A stretch of 50,778 nucleotides of DNA from Phytoactinopolyspora halotolerans (GTDB taxonomy: Bacteria; Actinomycetota; Actinomycetes; Jiangellales; Jiangellaceae), in contig NZ_JAAGOA010000033.1 of the NCBI RefSeq assembly GCF_010550675.1, positions 1-50,778 on the forward strand, given 5' to 3'. The notes below the pieces were generated by a model. That model ran no database searches. It saw nothing but the letters and a program-made list of their open reading frames with translations, and was not told where the DNA came from. How positions within the stretch are numbered: position 1 is the first letter of the stretch; every line of letters starts with the position of its first letter. Positions 1 to 9,437 of the stretch are shown piece by piece. The translations under genes were made by a program, and so were the position numbers.

Positions 1-131
1 GGGTGCAGCGTTTCACCAGCCCCACCGGACGCCAACACACCGTCAAACTACCCGGACTCGCACCCCCAGCACCCGAACCCGACCCACCACCCACCGACAC
101 ACCACCCGAACCCGACGACCCGCCGTTCTAG
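1..131 (+). CDS. C-terminal end of probable DUF222/HNH endonuclease-like protein (partial)
   Basis: An open frame enters from the left edge and stops at TAG 129-131. The visible 42 residues contain RFTSPTGRQH followed by a Pro/Asp/Glu-rich tail ending DDPPF. A motif like FTSPTGR ahead of a Pro-rich acidic tail is typical of the far C-terminus of actinobacterial 13E12-repeat/DUF222 proteins, where it follows the HNH nuclease core. The core itself is outside the window, so the family call is inference from the tail only. The gene ends 20 bp before the convergent aldo/keto reductase. Confidence 0.5.
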   Translation, partial: VQRFTSPTGRQHTVKLPGLAPPAPEPDPPPTDTPPEPDDPPF

Positions 132-151
132 GGTACGGAGTTGGAGGTTGG

Positions 152-1219
152 CTAGCCGGCGATCGTGACGTCGCCGAACATGACCGCGCGCGTCATCGGC
201 CGGGCGAGGAAGTCGTGCGGGAAACCGAGTTCGATCGCACTGGCCTTCTCCAGCCGTACCCGCTGGTCGTGGTTGAAGTGCACGTCCAGCGCACCTAGGT
301 TGTCCTCGAACTGGGCCAACGTGCGTGCCCCGATGATCGGCGCGGTCACGGCGGGGTGCAGCATGGTCCACGCCAGCGCGACCTGAGACGGTGTGTGGCC
401 CATCTCGCCCGCGACGTCCTTGACCACGTCGGCGATCGAGAGGCCGCGCTCAGTCAGTGCTCCGTTGGCGGCCGCGACGTTCTTACGGGTTCCTTCGGCA
501 CCGGCCGAACCCGATCCGGTATCCAGATCGGTCCGGGTGTACTTGCCGGTCAGCACGCCACTTGCCAGCGGCGACCACGGGATGACGCCGAGCCCCATCT
601 CCCGCGCCATCGGGATCAGGTCGCGCTCGACCGTCCGTTCGATCAGGCTGTACTCGATCTGCAAGGCCACCAGGGGCGACCAGCCGCGAAGGTCCGCGAT
701 GGTCTGCATCCGCGACACCTGCCAGGCCGGAGCATCCGAGATCCCGGCGTACACCACCTTTCCTGCCGCGACCAGATCGTCCATGGCGCGCAGGATCTCC
801 TCGACCGGGGTCATACCGTCCCAGGCGTGCAGGTACAGCAGATCGATGTAGTCGGTGCCGAGGCGACGCAGGCTCGCCTCCACCGAGCGGACCATGTTCT
901 TGCGATGGTTGCCGCCGGCGTTCGGGTCCCGTTCCCGCATGGCACAGGTGTACTTGGTCGCGATCACCAAACGCTCGCGCTTGTCGGCGGCGAACTCACC
1001 CAGCAGTTGCTCGGACGTGCCGTTCGTGTAGACGTTGGCCGTATCGATGAAGTTGCCGCCGCGATCGACGTAGGCGTCGAAGATCCGGCGCGATTCGTCC
1101 TTGTCGGCTCCCCACCCCCAGTCGGTGCCGAACGTCATGGTCCCCAGTGCCAACGGCGACACACGCAGGCCGGAACGGCCCAGCAGCCGATAGGTATCCA
1201 GGGAAACGGATTGCGTCAC
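152..1219 (-). CDS. Aldo/keto reductase
   Basis: A 355-residue NAD(P)H-dependent oxidoreductase of the AKR superfamily, presumably reducing aldehydes or ketones in the cytoplasm; the substrate is unknown. Visible family features are LGTMTFGTDWGWG near the N-terminus, NFIDTANVY with the catalytic Asp and Tyr, VIATKYT with the catalytic Lys, and LLYLHAWD with the catalytic His, followed by a C-terminal NADP-binding region (IIGARTLAQFEDNL). I chose GTG 1219 because GAGGAG lies just upstream; the frame stays open another 80 residues upstream but that extension is low-complexity and non-homologous. It is divergent from the XRE/MmyB regulator at 1386 across 166 bp, an arrangement in which the regulator usually controls the neighbouring oxidoreductase. 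Confidence 0.93.
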   Translation of the reverse strand: MTQSVSLDTYRLLGRSGLRVSPLALGTMTFGTDWGWGADKDESRRIFDAYVDRGGNFIDTANVYTNGTSEQLLGEFAADKRERLVIATKYTCAMRERDPNAGGNHRKNMVRSVEASLRRLGTDYIDLLYLHAWDGMTPVEEILRAMDDLVAAGKVVYAGISDAPAWQVSRMQTIADLRGWSPLVALQIEYSLIERTVERDLIPMAREMGLGVIPWSPLASGVLTGKYTRTDLDTGSGSAGAEGTRKNVAAANGALTERGLSIADVVKDVAGEMGHTPSQVALAWTMLHPAVTAPIIGARTLAQFEDNLGALDVHFNHDQRVRLEKASAIELGFPHDFLARPMTRAVMFGDVTIAG

Positions 1220-1385
1220 GGTGTTCTCCTCATCGTCTGCAGCGGCGTCCGCTACTCCCGGCGGGTCCGCCGCCGCTGCCGGACGACCCGCTCGACTCGA
1301 GGATCGCCAGTCGGCCACCCGCCGATAAGGGAAGGCTCTTCCTGGGATTGGCAGTCCCACGACGTGGCCGCCGTAGAATCCGGAC

Positions 1386-2246
1386 GTGAGCACCACCGTC
1401 GACCTGAGTCGGGAACTGGCGGCGTTCCTGCGAAGCCGTCGAGAGCGGTTGACGCCGGCGGACACCGTCCTCCCCCGTCACCGGCGCGCCCGTCGTACGC
1501 CCGGGCTGCGCCGCGAGGAAGTGGCCGAGCTGGCCGGGGTCAGCGTGGACTACGTGGTCCGCCTGGAGCAGGCTCGCGGCCTGCGGCCCTCACCCGAGGT
1601 GTTGGATGCGCTCGCCGACGCTCTGCAGCTCGACGACGACGAGCGCACGTACCTGTTCGACCTGGCACAGCAGCGTCCCGGTCCCCGCCGCCGGCAGCCG
1701 CGCCCGCCGGAGCCCGCCGCCGGGCCGTTGGCGCGGATGGCACATGACCTGTCGCCGCTGCCGGCCATGGTGCTCAACCACCGGCTGGACATCGTCGCCT
1801 GGAATCCACAGATGCCGCGGCTGATGGGGCTGGACTTCGACGCGATACCCGGGCCGCAGCGGAACGCGATCTGGCTATGCATCCACCACCCCACCATGCG
1901 GGACTTCTACGTCGATCGGGAACAGATCATCCGCGAGGGCATCGCGGACCTGCGCGCCGCTTGGGCGTCCCGGCCCGATGACACCGGGCTTGCCGCGCTG
2001 ATCGAGGAGCTGAGTGCGGACCACCCCGACTTCGCCCGGTTCTGGGACGAGCGTGACGTCCGCGTGAACGCGCACGGCCGCAAACGCGTGCGGCATCCGG
2101 TCGCCGGTCTGATCGAGATCGAGTTCGACGTGTTGACGCCCCTGCACGACCACGATCAGCGCCTCGTCGTCTACCGCGCCGCCGACACCGCCTCGCAGGC
2201 CGCACTCGCCACCGCCATCAGCAGTCCGGACGGCCAGAACGGCTAA
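1386..2246 (+). CDS. XRE-family regulator with MmyB-like ligand-binding domain
   Basis: A 286-residue cytoplasmic DNA-binding protein. Residues about 1-90 form a Cro/C1-type helix-turn-helix (RRTPGLRREEVAELAGVS, then YVVRLEQARG and PSPEVLDALADAL). A linker rich in Arg/Pro follows, and residues about 120-275 match the MmyB-like ligand-binding domain, with VLNHRLDIVAWNP and HGRKRVRHP. This two-domain plan is common in actinobacterial regulators transcribed away from an oxidoreductase, as here with the aldo/keto reductase. The GTG start gives the canonical family N-terminus. The ligand is unknown. Confidence 0.93.
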   Translation: MSTTVDLSRELAAFLRSRRERLTPADTVLPRHRRARRTPGLRREEVAELAGVSVDYVVRLEQARGLRPSPEVLDALADALQLDDDERTYLFDLAQQRPGPRRRQPRPPEPAAGPLARMAHDLSPLPAMVLNHRLDIVAWNPQMPRLMGLDFDAIPGPQRNAIWLCIHHPTMRDFYVDREQIIREGIADLRAAWASRPDDTGLAALIEELSADHPDFARFWDERDVRVNAHGRKRVRHPVAGLIEIEFDVLTPLHDHDQRLVVYRAADTASQAALATAISSPDGQNG

Positions 2247-2510
2247 GGCCCGGATCCTCCGCCGCCGCCACCGCCGTCTCCGCCGCCTGCGTCCCCTCCC
2301 CCGAGGCCGCCCGCGCCGCCATGGCCGCCGGCATCTCCGAAGCCTCCGAAGCCTCCGACTCCGCCGTCACAGCCGAACGCTCCCCCGGCACCGCCATCGC
2401 CGTGCTCGCCGGACATCTGCCCCCCCTGTAAGACCACATGCGGCAGCGAATGCGCCCAGCTCAGCCACATCGGGATGGTCGGCGCCGAGAGCGGGTTCAC
2501 CGGCGGAGCG
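2243..2510 (-). pseudogene. Displaced Gly-rich tail of the TIGR04222 protein
   Basis: In the frame next to that of the membrane protein, translation from about 2510 downward gives MWLSWAHSLPHVVLQGG, then a tail of GGAGGAFGCDGGVGG-type repeats ending at TAG 2243. Third-position GC is very high in this frame from about 2505 onward and falls in the upstream gene's frame over the same stretch. A run of seven C (seven G in the coding sense) at 2420-2426 is one possible slip site, but the codon-bias switch suggests the indel lies closer to 2500-2530. I read this as the true C-terminus of the upstream gene. Confidence 0.6.
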
Positions 2511-3494
2511 GCGGCCGCCTCCCACCGAGACGTGAAGCATGCTCAGCCCGTACAGGGCTACCAGCAACAACGCGTCTCTGCGGCCGGCGCCCGTCCGCTC
2601 ACCTATGTGCGAGCGCGTGGCGGCCAGCAACGCGTCACCGGCCGGGCTGCGTGCGCCGAGCGACCGACGGGTCGCCCGATGAATGCTGTAGGTGCCGAGC
2701 CACACGGCGCCGAAGATCAACCCGGCGACACTCACCCACACGGGCACGTCAGGAACCACCAAGTACGCGGCGGCGACAGCCGATACCGCGATGACGACAG
2801 CGGGCACGCCGGACCAGCGCAGCGCCAGGATCAACACCGGCATGGTGAGGAGGAAGAGCGGCACCCCGATGTACAAGGGCAGGCCCGCTTCGACGAGGTC
2901 GGCCGTCACCAGCATCACGGAGAACAGCGTCATTGCCGCCAGTGGGAACACTGTGACGCTCTGGACTCCGGCGGCGCCGGTGCGCCAGCGTTCTAGCCGG
3001 CGAAGCTGCTTGGCCGGAAGCAGTAGGCCTGCGCCACGCAGCCGAGCCAGGGTGGACCTCGTCCACGTTTCCTCTCTGGCCGTCGCCGCCATCACATCGG
3101 CGGGATACCGGAACCCCCGCGAGCCCACCGCCTTGATCGCGGCGGCCACGGCCGCGTTGTCCGCATCGGCGTGGCCACGCGGGTCCGAACCGGCGGTCGC
3201 CTCGAGCCGTGCCTGTGTGAGATAGCGTCGGCCGCGTCGTCGTACCCGAAACAGTCCATCCAGGTAGAGCTTGGCCAGAACCACCTCGCCGAGCCGGCGC
3301 TTGCCGCCGGCCAGCAGGGCCATCTCGTACGGATCCCATACGTCAGGGTCTGCGACGCGGGAGACGTCCTGCGTGGCGGGGGCGGCTGAACGCAGGCGTC
3401 GCGCCTTGTGCCCTGTGACGACGTAGACCGCCGCGAACAAGGCGAACAGGACACCAAGGATTGCAGACACGACGACAACCATCGACGTGCTCAC
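2367..3494 (-). CDS. TIGR04222 family membrane protein, C-terminus apparently frameshifted
   Basis: A 375-residue product with an N-terminal membrane helix (about 5-27), a cytoplasmic region containing WDPYEMALLAGG and a LARLRGAGLL segment, and four further hydrophobic helices (about 185-270). This matches the TIGR04222 family of actinobacterial membrane proteins of unknown function. Members normally end in a Gly/Cys-rich tail. Here this frame ends in an Arg-rich segment (VRRARRWRCRGSVRL) while a perfect Gly-rich tail sits in the adjacent frame (see 2243-2510), so one indel has probably separated them. The start is GTG 3494, with ATG 3482 as an alternative; neither has a good Shine-Dalgarno sequence. 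Confidence 0.75.
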   Translation of the reverse strand: MSTSMVVVVSAILGVLFALFAAVYVVTGHKARRLRSAAPATQDVSRVADPDVWDPYEMALLAGGKRRLGEVVLAKLYLDGLFRVRRRGRRYLTQARLEATAGSDPRGHADADNAAVAAAIKAVGSRGFRYPADVMAATAREETWTRSTLARLRGAGLLLPAKQLRRLERWRTGAAGVQSVTVFPLAAMTLFSVMLVTADLVEAGLPLYIGVPLFLLTMPVLILALRWSGVPAVVIAVSAVAAAYLVVPDVPVWVSVAGLIFGAVWLGTYSIHRATRRSLGARSPAGDALLAATRSHIGERTGAGRRDALLLVALYGLSMLHVSVGGGRRSAGEPALGADHPDVAELGAFAAACGLTGGADVRRARRWRCRGSVRL

Positions 3495-3623
3495 ATCCGT
3501 CTACGCATGGTGAAGATCAACAACAACGGCAACCCTAACCTGCCATCTGCAGTCACTTCGAGAGCCTCGCCCCAGACGCCCACGCTCAATGGCCCGGCGA
3601 ACGGTGCGCGCCGGACCGAATCA

Positions 3624-3675
3624 TTGACACTACTATGCCATTTGTGTCATGGTCTCGGCATTCCACAAGTGGCAT
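3624..3675 (+). promoter_or_regulatory. Probable PadR operator and -35 element
   Basis: ATGCCATTTGTG at 3635-3646 and CACAAGTGGCAT at 3664-3675 are reverse complements except for one base, a 12-bp dyad with a 17-bp spacer. A second, overlapping dyad pairs TGACAC 3625-3630 with GTGTCA 3644-3649. TTGACA at 3624-3629 fits a -35 hexamer. The site lies directly before the PadR-sulfatase pair, so autorepression is the simple reading. Confidence 0.55.
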
Positions 3676-3693
3676 AGGCGAGGCGGTGCGGCT

Positions 3694-4281
3694 GTGGCGG
3701 CGAAGCTCGAGATGATCCTGCTGGGCGTGCTCCTGCGCAAACCCAGCACCGGCTACGACCTGAAGAAGTTCATGGACTCGCATGGCCGGTTCATGCGGTC
3801 GAACACGCAGATGAGCCAGGTCTACGCATCGCTCGGGAAGATGGAGGACCGCGGCTGGGTCGACCACGCCGTCGAACCCCGCGCCGGCGCCCAGGATGCC
3901 AAGCTGTACAGCGTGACGCCCGAAGGTGAGACAGTCTTCCTTGATTGGCTCACCGGCCCCTACGCCATCACCAGCCGCTTTCAAGACTCCGACCTGTTCA
4001 CCCGGCTCAGCTTCGCCGGCTTCATGAGCACCGACGACGTGCTCCGGCTCCTGGACGCCGAGATCGAGGCTCGCCAGGCGCAGGTCGCCCGGTACCGCAA
4101 CCGGGATCGCAGCACACCCGTCGCTACGTCGTTGCCGTTCGACGCCGAGCTGTCGGACCTGGTCGCCGAGTGGTCGCACCGCACCGGTGCCGCCGCCGTC
4201 GATGCGCACATCGCCGCCTGTATCGAACTGCGCCGCGAGCTCGCGGCGCGCACCGCACACACTCAGGGAGCGACCCGATGA
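3694..4281 (+). CDS. PadR-family transcriptional regulator
   Basis: A 195-residue winged-helix repressor. The N-terminal PadR domain is clear (LEMILLGVLLRKPSTGYDLK, then MSQVYASLGKMEDRGWV and KLYSVTPEGE), followed by a PadR C-terminal helical dimerisation region (residues about 90-190, IEARQAQVARYRNRDR). GTG 3694 is preferred: it gives a standard family N-terminus and leaves the large dyad 3635-3675 outside the coding region, whereas an upstream ATG at 3649 would lie inside it. The stop overlaps the start of the sulfatase gene by 4 bp (ATGA), so both are one translationally coupled unit and the regulator most likely controls the sulfatase. Confidence 0.9.
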   Translation: MAAKLEMILLGVLLRKPSTGYDLKKFMDSHGRFMRSNTQMSQVYASLGKMEDRGWVDHAVEPRAGAQDAKLYSVTPEGETVFLDWLTGPYAITSRFQDSDLFTRLSFAGFMSTDDVLRLLDAEIEARQAQVARYRNRDRSTPVATSLPFDAELSDLVAEWSHRTGAAAVDAHIAACIELRRELAARTAHTQGATR

Positions 4282-6038
4282 GAGCGATCGTGTTGATGTT
4301 CGACAGCCTCAACCGGCACATGCTGCCGCCGTACGGGGAGACGTTCGTCGACGCGCCGAACTTCGCCCGCCTGGCGGAACGGGCGGTCACATTCGACAAC
4401 TTCTACGCCGGGTCGATGCCGTGCATTCCGGCGCGCCGGGAGATGCACACCGGGAGGTACAACTTCCTGCACCGCAGCTGGGGCCCGTTGGAGCCGTTCG
4501 ACGACTCGGCACCGCAACTGCTGGGCGAGGCGGGCGTGCACACCCACCTGGTGTCGGACCACCCGCATTACTGGGAGGACGGCGGCGCGACGTATCACAC
4601 GCGGTTCACCACCTGGGAGTTCATGCGCGGGCAGGAAGGCGACCCGTGGAAGGGCGTCGTCGAACCCGGGACCAGCGCACCCGGCATCCACCGGATGCGC
4701 CGGCAGGACCAGATCAACCGCCGCTACATGCGCACCGAAGCGGAACACTCGCAGACCCGCACGGTGGACGCGGGCATGGAATTCCTTCAGACCAACGTCG
4801 GCGCGGACCGCTGGATGCTGCAGATCGAGCTGTTCGACCCGCACGAGCCGTTCTTCAGCCACCAGACATACAAAGACCGCTACCCGCACAGCTACGACGG
4901 ACCGGAGTTCGACTGGCCGGCGTATCGGAAAGTGTACGAGCCGGACGATCAGGTCAAGCATGCGCAGATGGAGTACGCCGCCCTGGTGTCGATGTGCGAC
5001 CACTCGCTGGGCCGGGTCCTGGACTTCATGGATGCCCATGACATGTGGGACGACACCATGTTGATCGTCAACACCGACCACGGTTTCCTGCTCGGTGAGC
5101 ACGGGTGGTGGGCCAAGGGTGTGCAGCCGTGGTTCAACGAGCTGGTTCATCTGCCGTTCTTCGCCTGGGACCCGCGCTGCGGTGAGCGCGGCACCCGGCG
5201 TGCGGCGTTGACCCAGACCATCGACATCGCCCCGACGATCCTCGCCTTCTTCGGTGTCGATCCGGCGCCGGACATGCAGGGGCAGGATCTGGCCCGGGTG
5301 CTCGCCGACGACGGGCCGGTGCGCGACGGCGCCCTGTTCGGAGTCCACGGCGGGCACGTGAACGTCACCGACGGCCGGTACGTGTACATGCGCGCCTCGG
5401 ACGACGAGCGCAACCTCCCGCTGGAGGAGTACACCCTGATGCCGACCCATATGCGCACGCGGTTCGGAATCGACGAACTCACCGCCTGGGAGCCGGCCGA
5501 GCCGTTCGGTTTCACCAAGGGCGTGCGGACCATGCGCATGCCGGCGACGTCGCGCTGGATGAACCCGTGGCGGCACGGCACCCTGCTGTTCGACCTGGAG
5601 TCCGACCCGGGACAGGAACGGCCGATCGCCGACGACGACGTCGAGCTGCGCATGTTACGGCTGCTCACCGGCCTGATGCGGGAGAACGACGCCCCGGCCA
5701 GCCAATTCCGGCGGCTCGGTATCCCCGCCGACGGCGAGGCGGGACCCGATCATCTGCACGTGCGTTCCCACCGTGCCCGCGCTGACGCCCTGGCGGAGCC
5801 GCTCCCCGTACTCAGCGGCCTGGCCGCCCGGGACCTGCTCGAGCGCCCGTTGGCCGAGCTGCTGCAGGATCCGGCCGCGCGGCACGCCGTCGAACGGCAT
5901 GCCCCGGAGCTGGTGCAGACCGAGTTGATTGCCGTCCCGGCGTCGGCCAGTCTGCTCGACCTCGCCGCACGGGCGGCTATCCCCGCCGGCATGTTGCGCC
6001 GGCTGGACTCCGATCTCGCCACGCTGCCGGTTTCCTGA
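4278..6038 (+). CDS. Type I sulfatase (alkaline phosphatase superfamily)
   Basis: A 586-residue hydrolase of the sulfatase family. The signature CIPARR at residues 49-54 is the C-x-P-x-R motif whose Cys49 is converted to formylglycine by a formylglycine-generating enzyme; no such enzyme is in the window. Other family elements are Asp9 in the N-terminal metal-binding strand, FDPHEPFF, NTDHGFLLGEHGWW (metal and substrate pocket) and QTIDIAPTILAFFGV. There is no signal peptide, so a cytoplasmic enzyme is expected. The last about 90 residues are an extra helical extension beyond the sulfatase fold. Overlap with padR by 4 bp implies co-expression. The substrate (a sulfate or phosphonate ester) cannot be told from sequence. 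Confidence 0.93.
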   Translation: MRAIVLMFDSLNRHMLPPYGETFVDAPNFARLAERAVTFDNFYAGSMPCIPARREMHTGRYNFLHRSWGPLEPFDDSAPQLLGEAGVHTHLVSDHPHYWEDGGATYHTRFTTWEFMRGQEGDPWKGVVEPGTSAPGIHRMRRQDQINRRYMRTEAEHSQTRTVDAGMEFLQTNVGADRWMLQIELFDPHEPFFSHQTYKDRYPHSYDGPEFDWPAYRKVYEPDDQVKHAQMEYAALVSMCDHSLGRVLDFMDAHDMWDDTMLIVNTDHGFLLGEHGWWAKGVQPWFNELVHLPFFAWDPRCGERGTRRAALTQTIDIAPTILAFFGVDPAPDMQGQDLARVLADDGPVRDGALFGVHGGHVNVTDGRYVYMRASDDERNLPLEEYTLMPTHMRTRFGIDELTAWEPAEPFGFTKGVRTMRMPATSRWMNPWRHGTLLFDLESDPGQERPIADDDVELRMLRLLTGLMRENDAPASQFRRLGIPADGEAGPDHLHVRSHRARADALAEPLPVLSGLAARDLLERPLAELLQDPAARHAVERHAPELVQTELIAVPASASLLDLAARAAIPAGMLRRLDSDLATLPVS

Positions 6039-7553
<1,515 letters not shown>

Positions 7554-7568
7554 GCCCGCGGCCTCATC

Positions 7569-7625
7569 CCCATGATCATGAACACTTACCGTTCACATAG
7601 CACGGTGAGTGTTCATGATCATGGG
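7569..7625. terminator. Long stem-loop between convergent genes
   Basis: Arms 7569-7592 and 7602-7625 are 24-base reverse complements with a single A/G difference and a 9-base loop. The core contains the palindrome ATGATCAT. It lies 15 bp after argG and includes the stop codon of the convergent FMN reductase gene, so it probably ends transcripts from both sides. No U-tract follows, as is common in actinobacteria. The unusually long, nearly perfect arms would also suit a dispersed repeat. Confidence 0.7.
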
Positions 7626-8239
7626 CGGAGCATCTGGTCGAGGCTCGGGACGTCGTCGTAGAGATCGGCCGGCCCGGTGCGGTCGGTCCGCATGATGCGC
7701 TCCGCCAGCTCACGGCCGGCGCGCTCGATCCGTTCGGGGAGCGGGTTCTCGGTGTCGCCGTCGCCGGCCCAGTCGTCCGTGGCGGCGAAGACCGTCGTGC
7801 TGACGGCGTCCGCATGCAGGTAGGCGAACAGCGGCCGCATCGCGTAGTCCAGCGCCAGCGAGTGCCGCGGCGTCCCACCGGTGGCCCCCAGCAGGACCGG
7901 CATGCCGGTCAGCGAGTCCGGCTCCAGCACGTCCATGAAGGACTTGAACAGCCCCGAGTACGACGTGCCGAACACCGGCGTCACCGCGATCAGCCCGCTA
8001 GCGTGCGTGACCTTCTCAAGTGCTTCCGGGAGCCCTCCGGCCGGGAAGCCGGTGAGCATCGCGTTCACGACGTCATGCGCGATCTCCCGCACCTCGACCG
8101 TCTCCGCCGTCGCGGTGACGCCGTGTGCGTCGAGGGCCGAGAGCGTCGCCTGCCCCAGCCGGTCGGCAAGCATCCGCGTCGACGACGGCTGCCGCAGGCC
8201 GGCGGACAGCGCCACGACCGAGACGTCACCGTCACGCAT
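7619..8239 (-). CDS. NADPH-dependent FMN reductase, CE1759-like LLM partner
   Basis: A 206-residue flavodoxin-like flavin reductase expected to supply reduced FMN. Visible features are the phosphate-binding loop SAGLRQPSSTRMLADRL, the TPVFGTSYSGLFKSFMDVL segment and GMPVLLGATGG. The family most like it (TIGR04037) is found next to a luciferase-like monooxygenase of the CE1758 type, exactly the neighbour here. ATG 8239 overlaps the end of the monooxygenase gene by 8 bp and has GAGGGATGAG upstream, so the two are translationally coupled. The stop lies inside the stem-loop 7569-7625. Confidence 0.92.
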   Translation of the reverse strand: MRDGDVSVVALSAGLRQPSSTRMLADRLGQATLSALDAHGVTATAETVEVREIAHDVVNAMLTGFPAGGLPEALEKVTHASGLIAVTPVFGTSYSGLFKSFMDVLEPDSLTGMPVLLGATGGTPRHSLALDYAMRPLFAYLHADAVSTTVFAATDDWAGDGDTENPLPERIERAGRELAERIMRTDRTGPADLYDDVPSLDQMLRP

Positions 8240-9359
8240 GGATCTCATCCCTCGCTTCGTTCTCGTTTCGGGTCTGCGCGTCCTCGAGCCGTGCCGCCGC
8301 CCGCTCAGCATGGCTGGGCGGGTTCGCCGGAACGTGCGCCGGGCGCTTGGTCTCCATCTCCTTGCGCAGCACCGGGACGACCTCCTCGGCGAGCATGTCG
8401 ATCTGCTCCAGCACGGTCTTCAGGGGCAGCCCGGCGTGGTCGATCAGGAACAGTTGCCGCTGGTAGTCACCGACGTCGTCACGCATCGACGCGTACCGCT
8501 CGATCACTTGCTGCGGGCTGCCGACCGTCAGCGGCGTCGTCGCGGTGAACTCCTCCATCGACGGGCCGTGGCCGTAGACCGGGGCATTGTCGAAGTACGG
8601 GCGGAACTCGTTCCAGGCGTCTTGCGAGTTCTTCCGCATGAAGACCTGACCGCCCAGCCCGACGATGGCCTGATCCGCCCGCCCGTGGCCATAGTGCTCG
8701 AATCGCTGCCGGTAGAAGTTCACCATCTTCTTCGTGTGCGACATCGGCCAGAAGATGTTGTTGTGGAAGAACCCGTCGCCGTAATAGCCGGCCTGCTCCG
8801 CGATCTCCGGGCTGCGGATCGACCCGTGCCATACGTACGGCGGAACCCCGTCCAGCGGGCGCGGCGTCGCGGTGAAGCCCTGCAAGGGCGTGCGGAACCG
8901 GCCCTCCCAGTCGACGACGTCCTCCTCCCAGAGCCGACGCAGCAGCGCGTAGTTCTCGATGGCCAGCGGGATGCCCTGGCGGATGTCCTGACCGAACCAC
9001 GGATAGACCGGGCCGGTGTTGCCGCGGCCGAGCATCAGGTCCATCCGCCCGTCGGAGATCACCTGGAGCATGGCGTAGTCCTCGGCGATCTTCACCGGGT
9101 CGTTCGTGGTGATCAGCGTGGTCGAGGTGGACAGCACGATATTCTCGGTGGCCGCGGCCAAGTAGCCCAGCAGAGTGGTGGGCGACGACGCGACGAACGG
9201 CGGGTTGTGGTGCTCCCCCGTCGCGAACACGTCCAACCCCGCCGCGTCCGCGTGCCGCGCGATCGTGAGCATCGACCGGACCCGCTCCGTGTCGTCGGGT
9301 GTTCTCCCGGTGGTCGGGTCGGTGGTCACATCGCTCACCGAAAAGATTCCGAACTGCAT
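8232..9359 (-). CDS. Luciferase-like FMN-dependent monooxygenase, CE1758 family
   Basis: A 375-residue bacterial-luciferase-fold monooxygenase. Family features include FATGEHHNPPFVASSP, LSTSTTLITTNDPVKIAEDYA and MDLMLGRGNTGPVYPWFG. The protein is expected to oxidise a small organic molecule with O2 and FMNH2 delivered by the reductase encoded next to it. ATG 9359 is preceded by AAGGAGG at good spacing; upstream extension of the frame would run into the dyad 9393-9437. The gene lies downstream of a MarR regulator in the same orientation. The substrate is unknown. Confidence 0.93.
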   Translation of the reverse strand: MQFGIFSVSDVTTDPTTGRTPDDTERVRSMLTIARHADAAGLDVFATGEHHNPPFVASSPTTLLGYLAAATENIVLSTSTTLITTNDPVKIAEDYAMLQVISDGRMDLMLGRGNTGPVYPWFGQDIRQGIPLAIENYALLRRLWEEDVVDWEGRFRTPLQGFTATPRPLDGVPPYVWHGSIRSPEIAEQAGYYGDGFFHNNIFWPMSHTKKMVNFYRQRFEHYGHGRADQAIVGLGGQVFMRKNSQDAWNEFRPYFDNAPVYGHGPSMEEFTATTPLTVGSPQQVIERYASMRDDVGDYQRQLFLIDHAGLPLKTVLEQIDMLAEEVVPVLRKEMETKRPAHVPANPPSHAERAAARLEDAQTRNENEARDEIHA

Positions 9360-9392
9360 CCCTGTTGCCTCCTTGTCGGCTGCCGTCGCCAT

Positions 9393-9437
9393 GGTAAACA
9401 TCTTCTGCGCAAGAATATTCCTGAGAAGATGTTTACC
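9393..9437 (-). promoter_or_regulatory. 14-bp perfect dyad before the monooxygenase operon
   Basis: GGTAAACATCTTCT 9393-9406 and AGAAGATGTTTACC 9424-9437 are exact reverse complements flanking GAATATTC (9413-9420). On the minus strand this places ATATTCT followed by ATGTTT just before the monooxygenase gene. A similar ATATTCT, CGCG, AATGTTT order occurs at 9961-9979 before the marR gene, suggesting one regulator binds both. It also overlaps the marR stop codon, so a terminator role is possible. Confidence 0.55.

Noticed and set aside
152-386. Plus-strand frame at 165-386 and other short frames inside the aldo/keto reductase
   Set aside because: They are complements of conserved aldo/keto reductase codons.
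2420-2426. Programmed frameshift at the seven-G run
   Set aside because: Codon bias already favours the tail frame about 80 bp earlier, so an indel near 2500-2530 explains the data better; programmed slippage is not supported.
4263-5576. 437-residue minus-strand open frame opposite the sulfatase
   Set aside because: No homology features; antisense shadow of a clear sulfatase with CxPxR motif.
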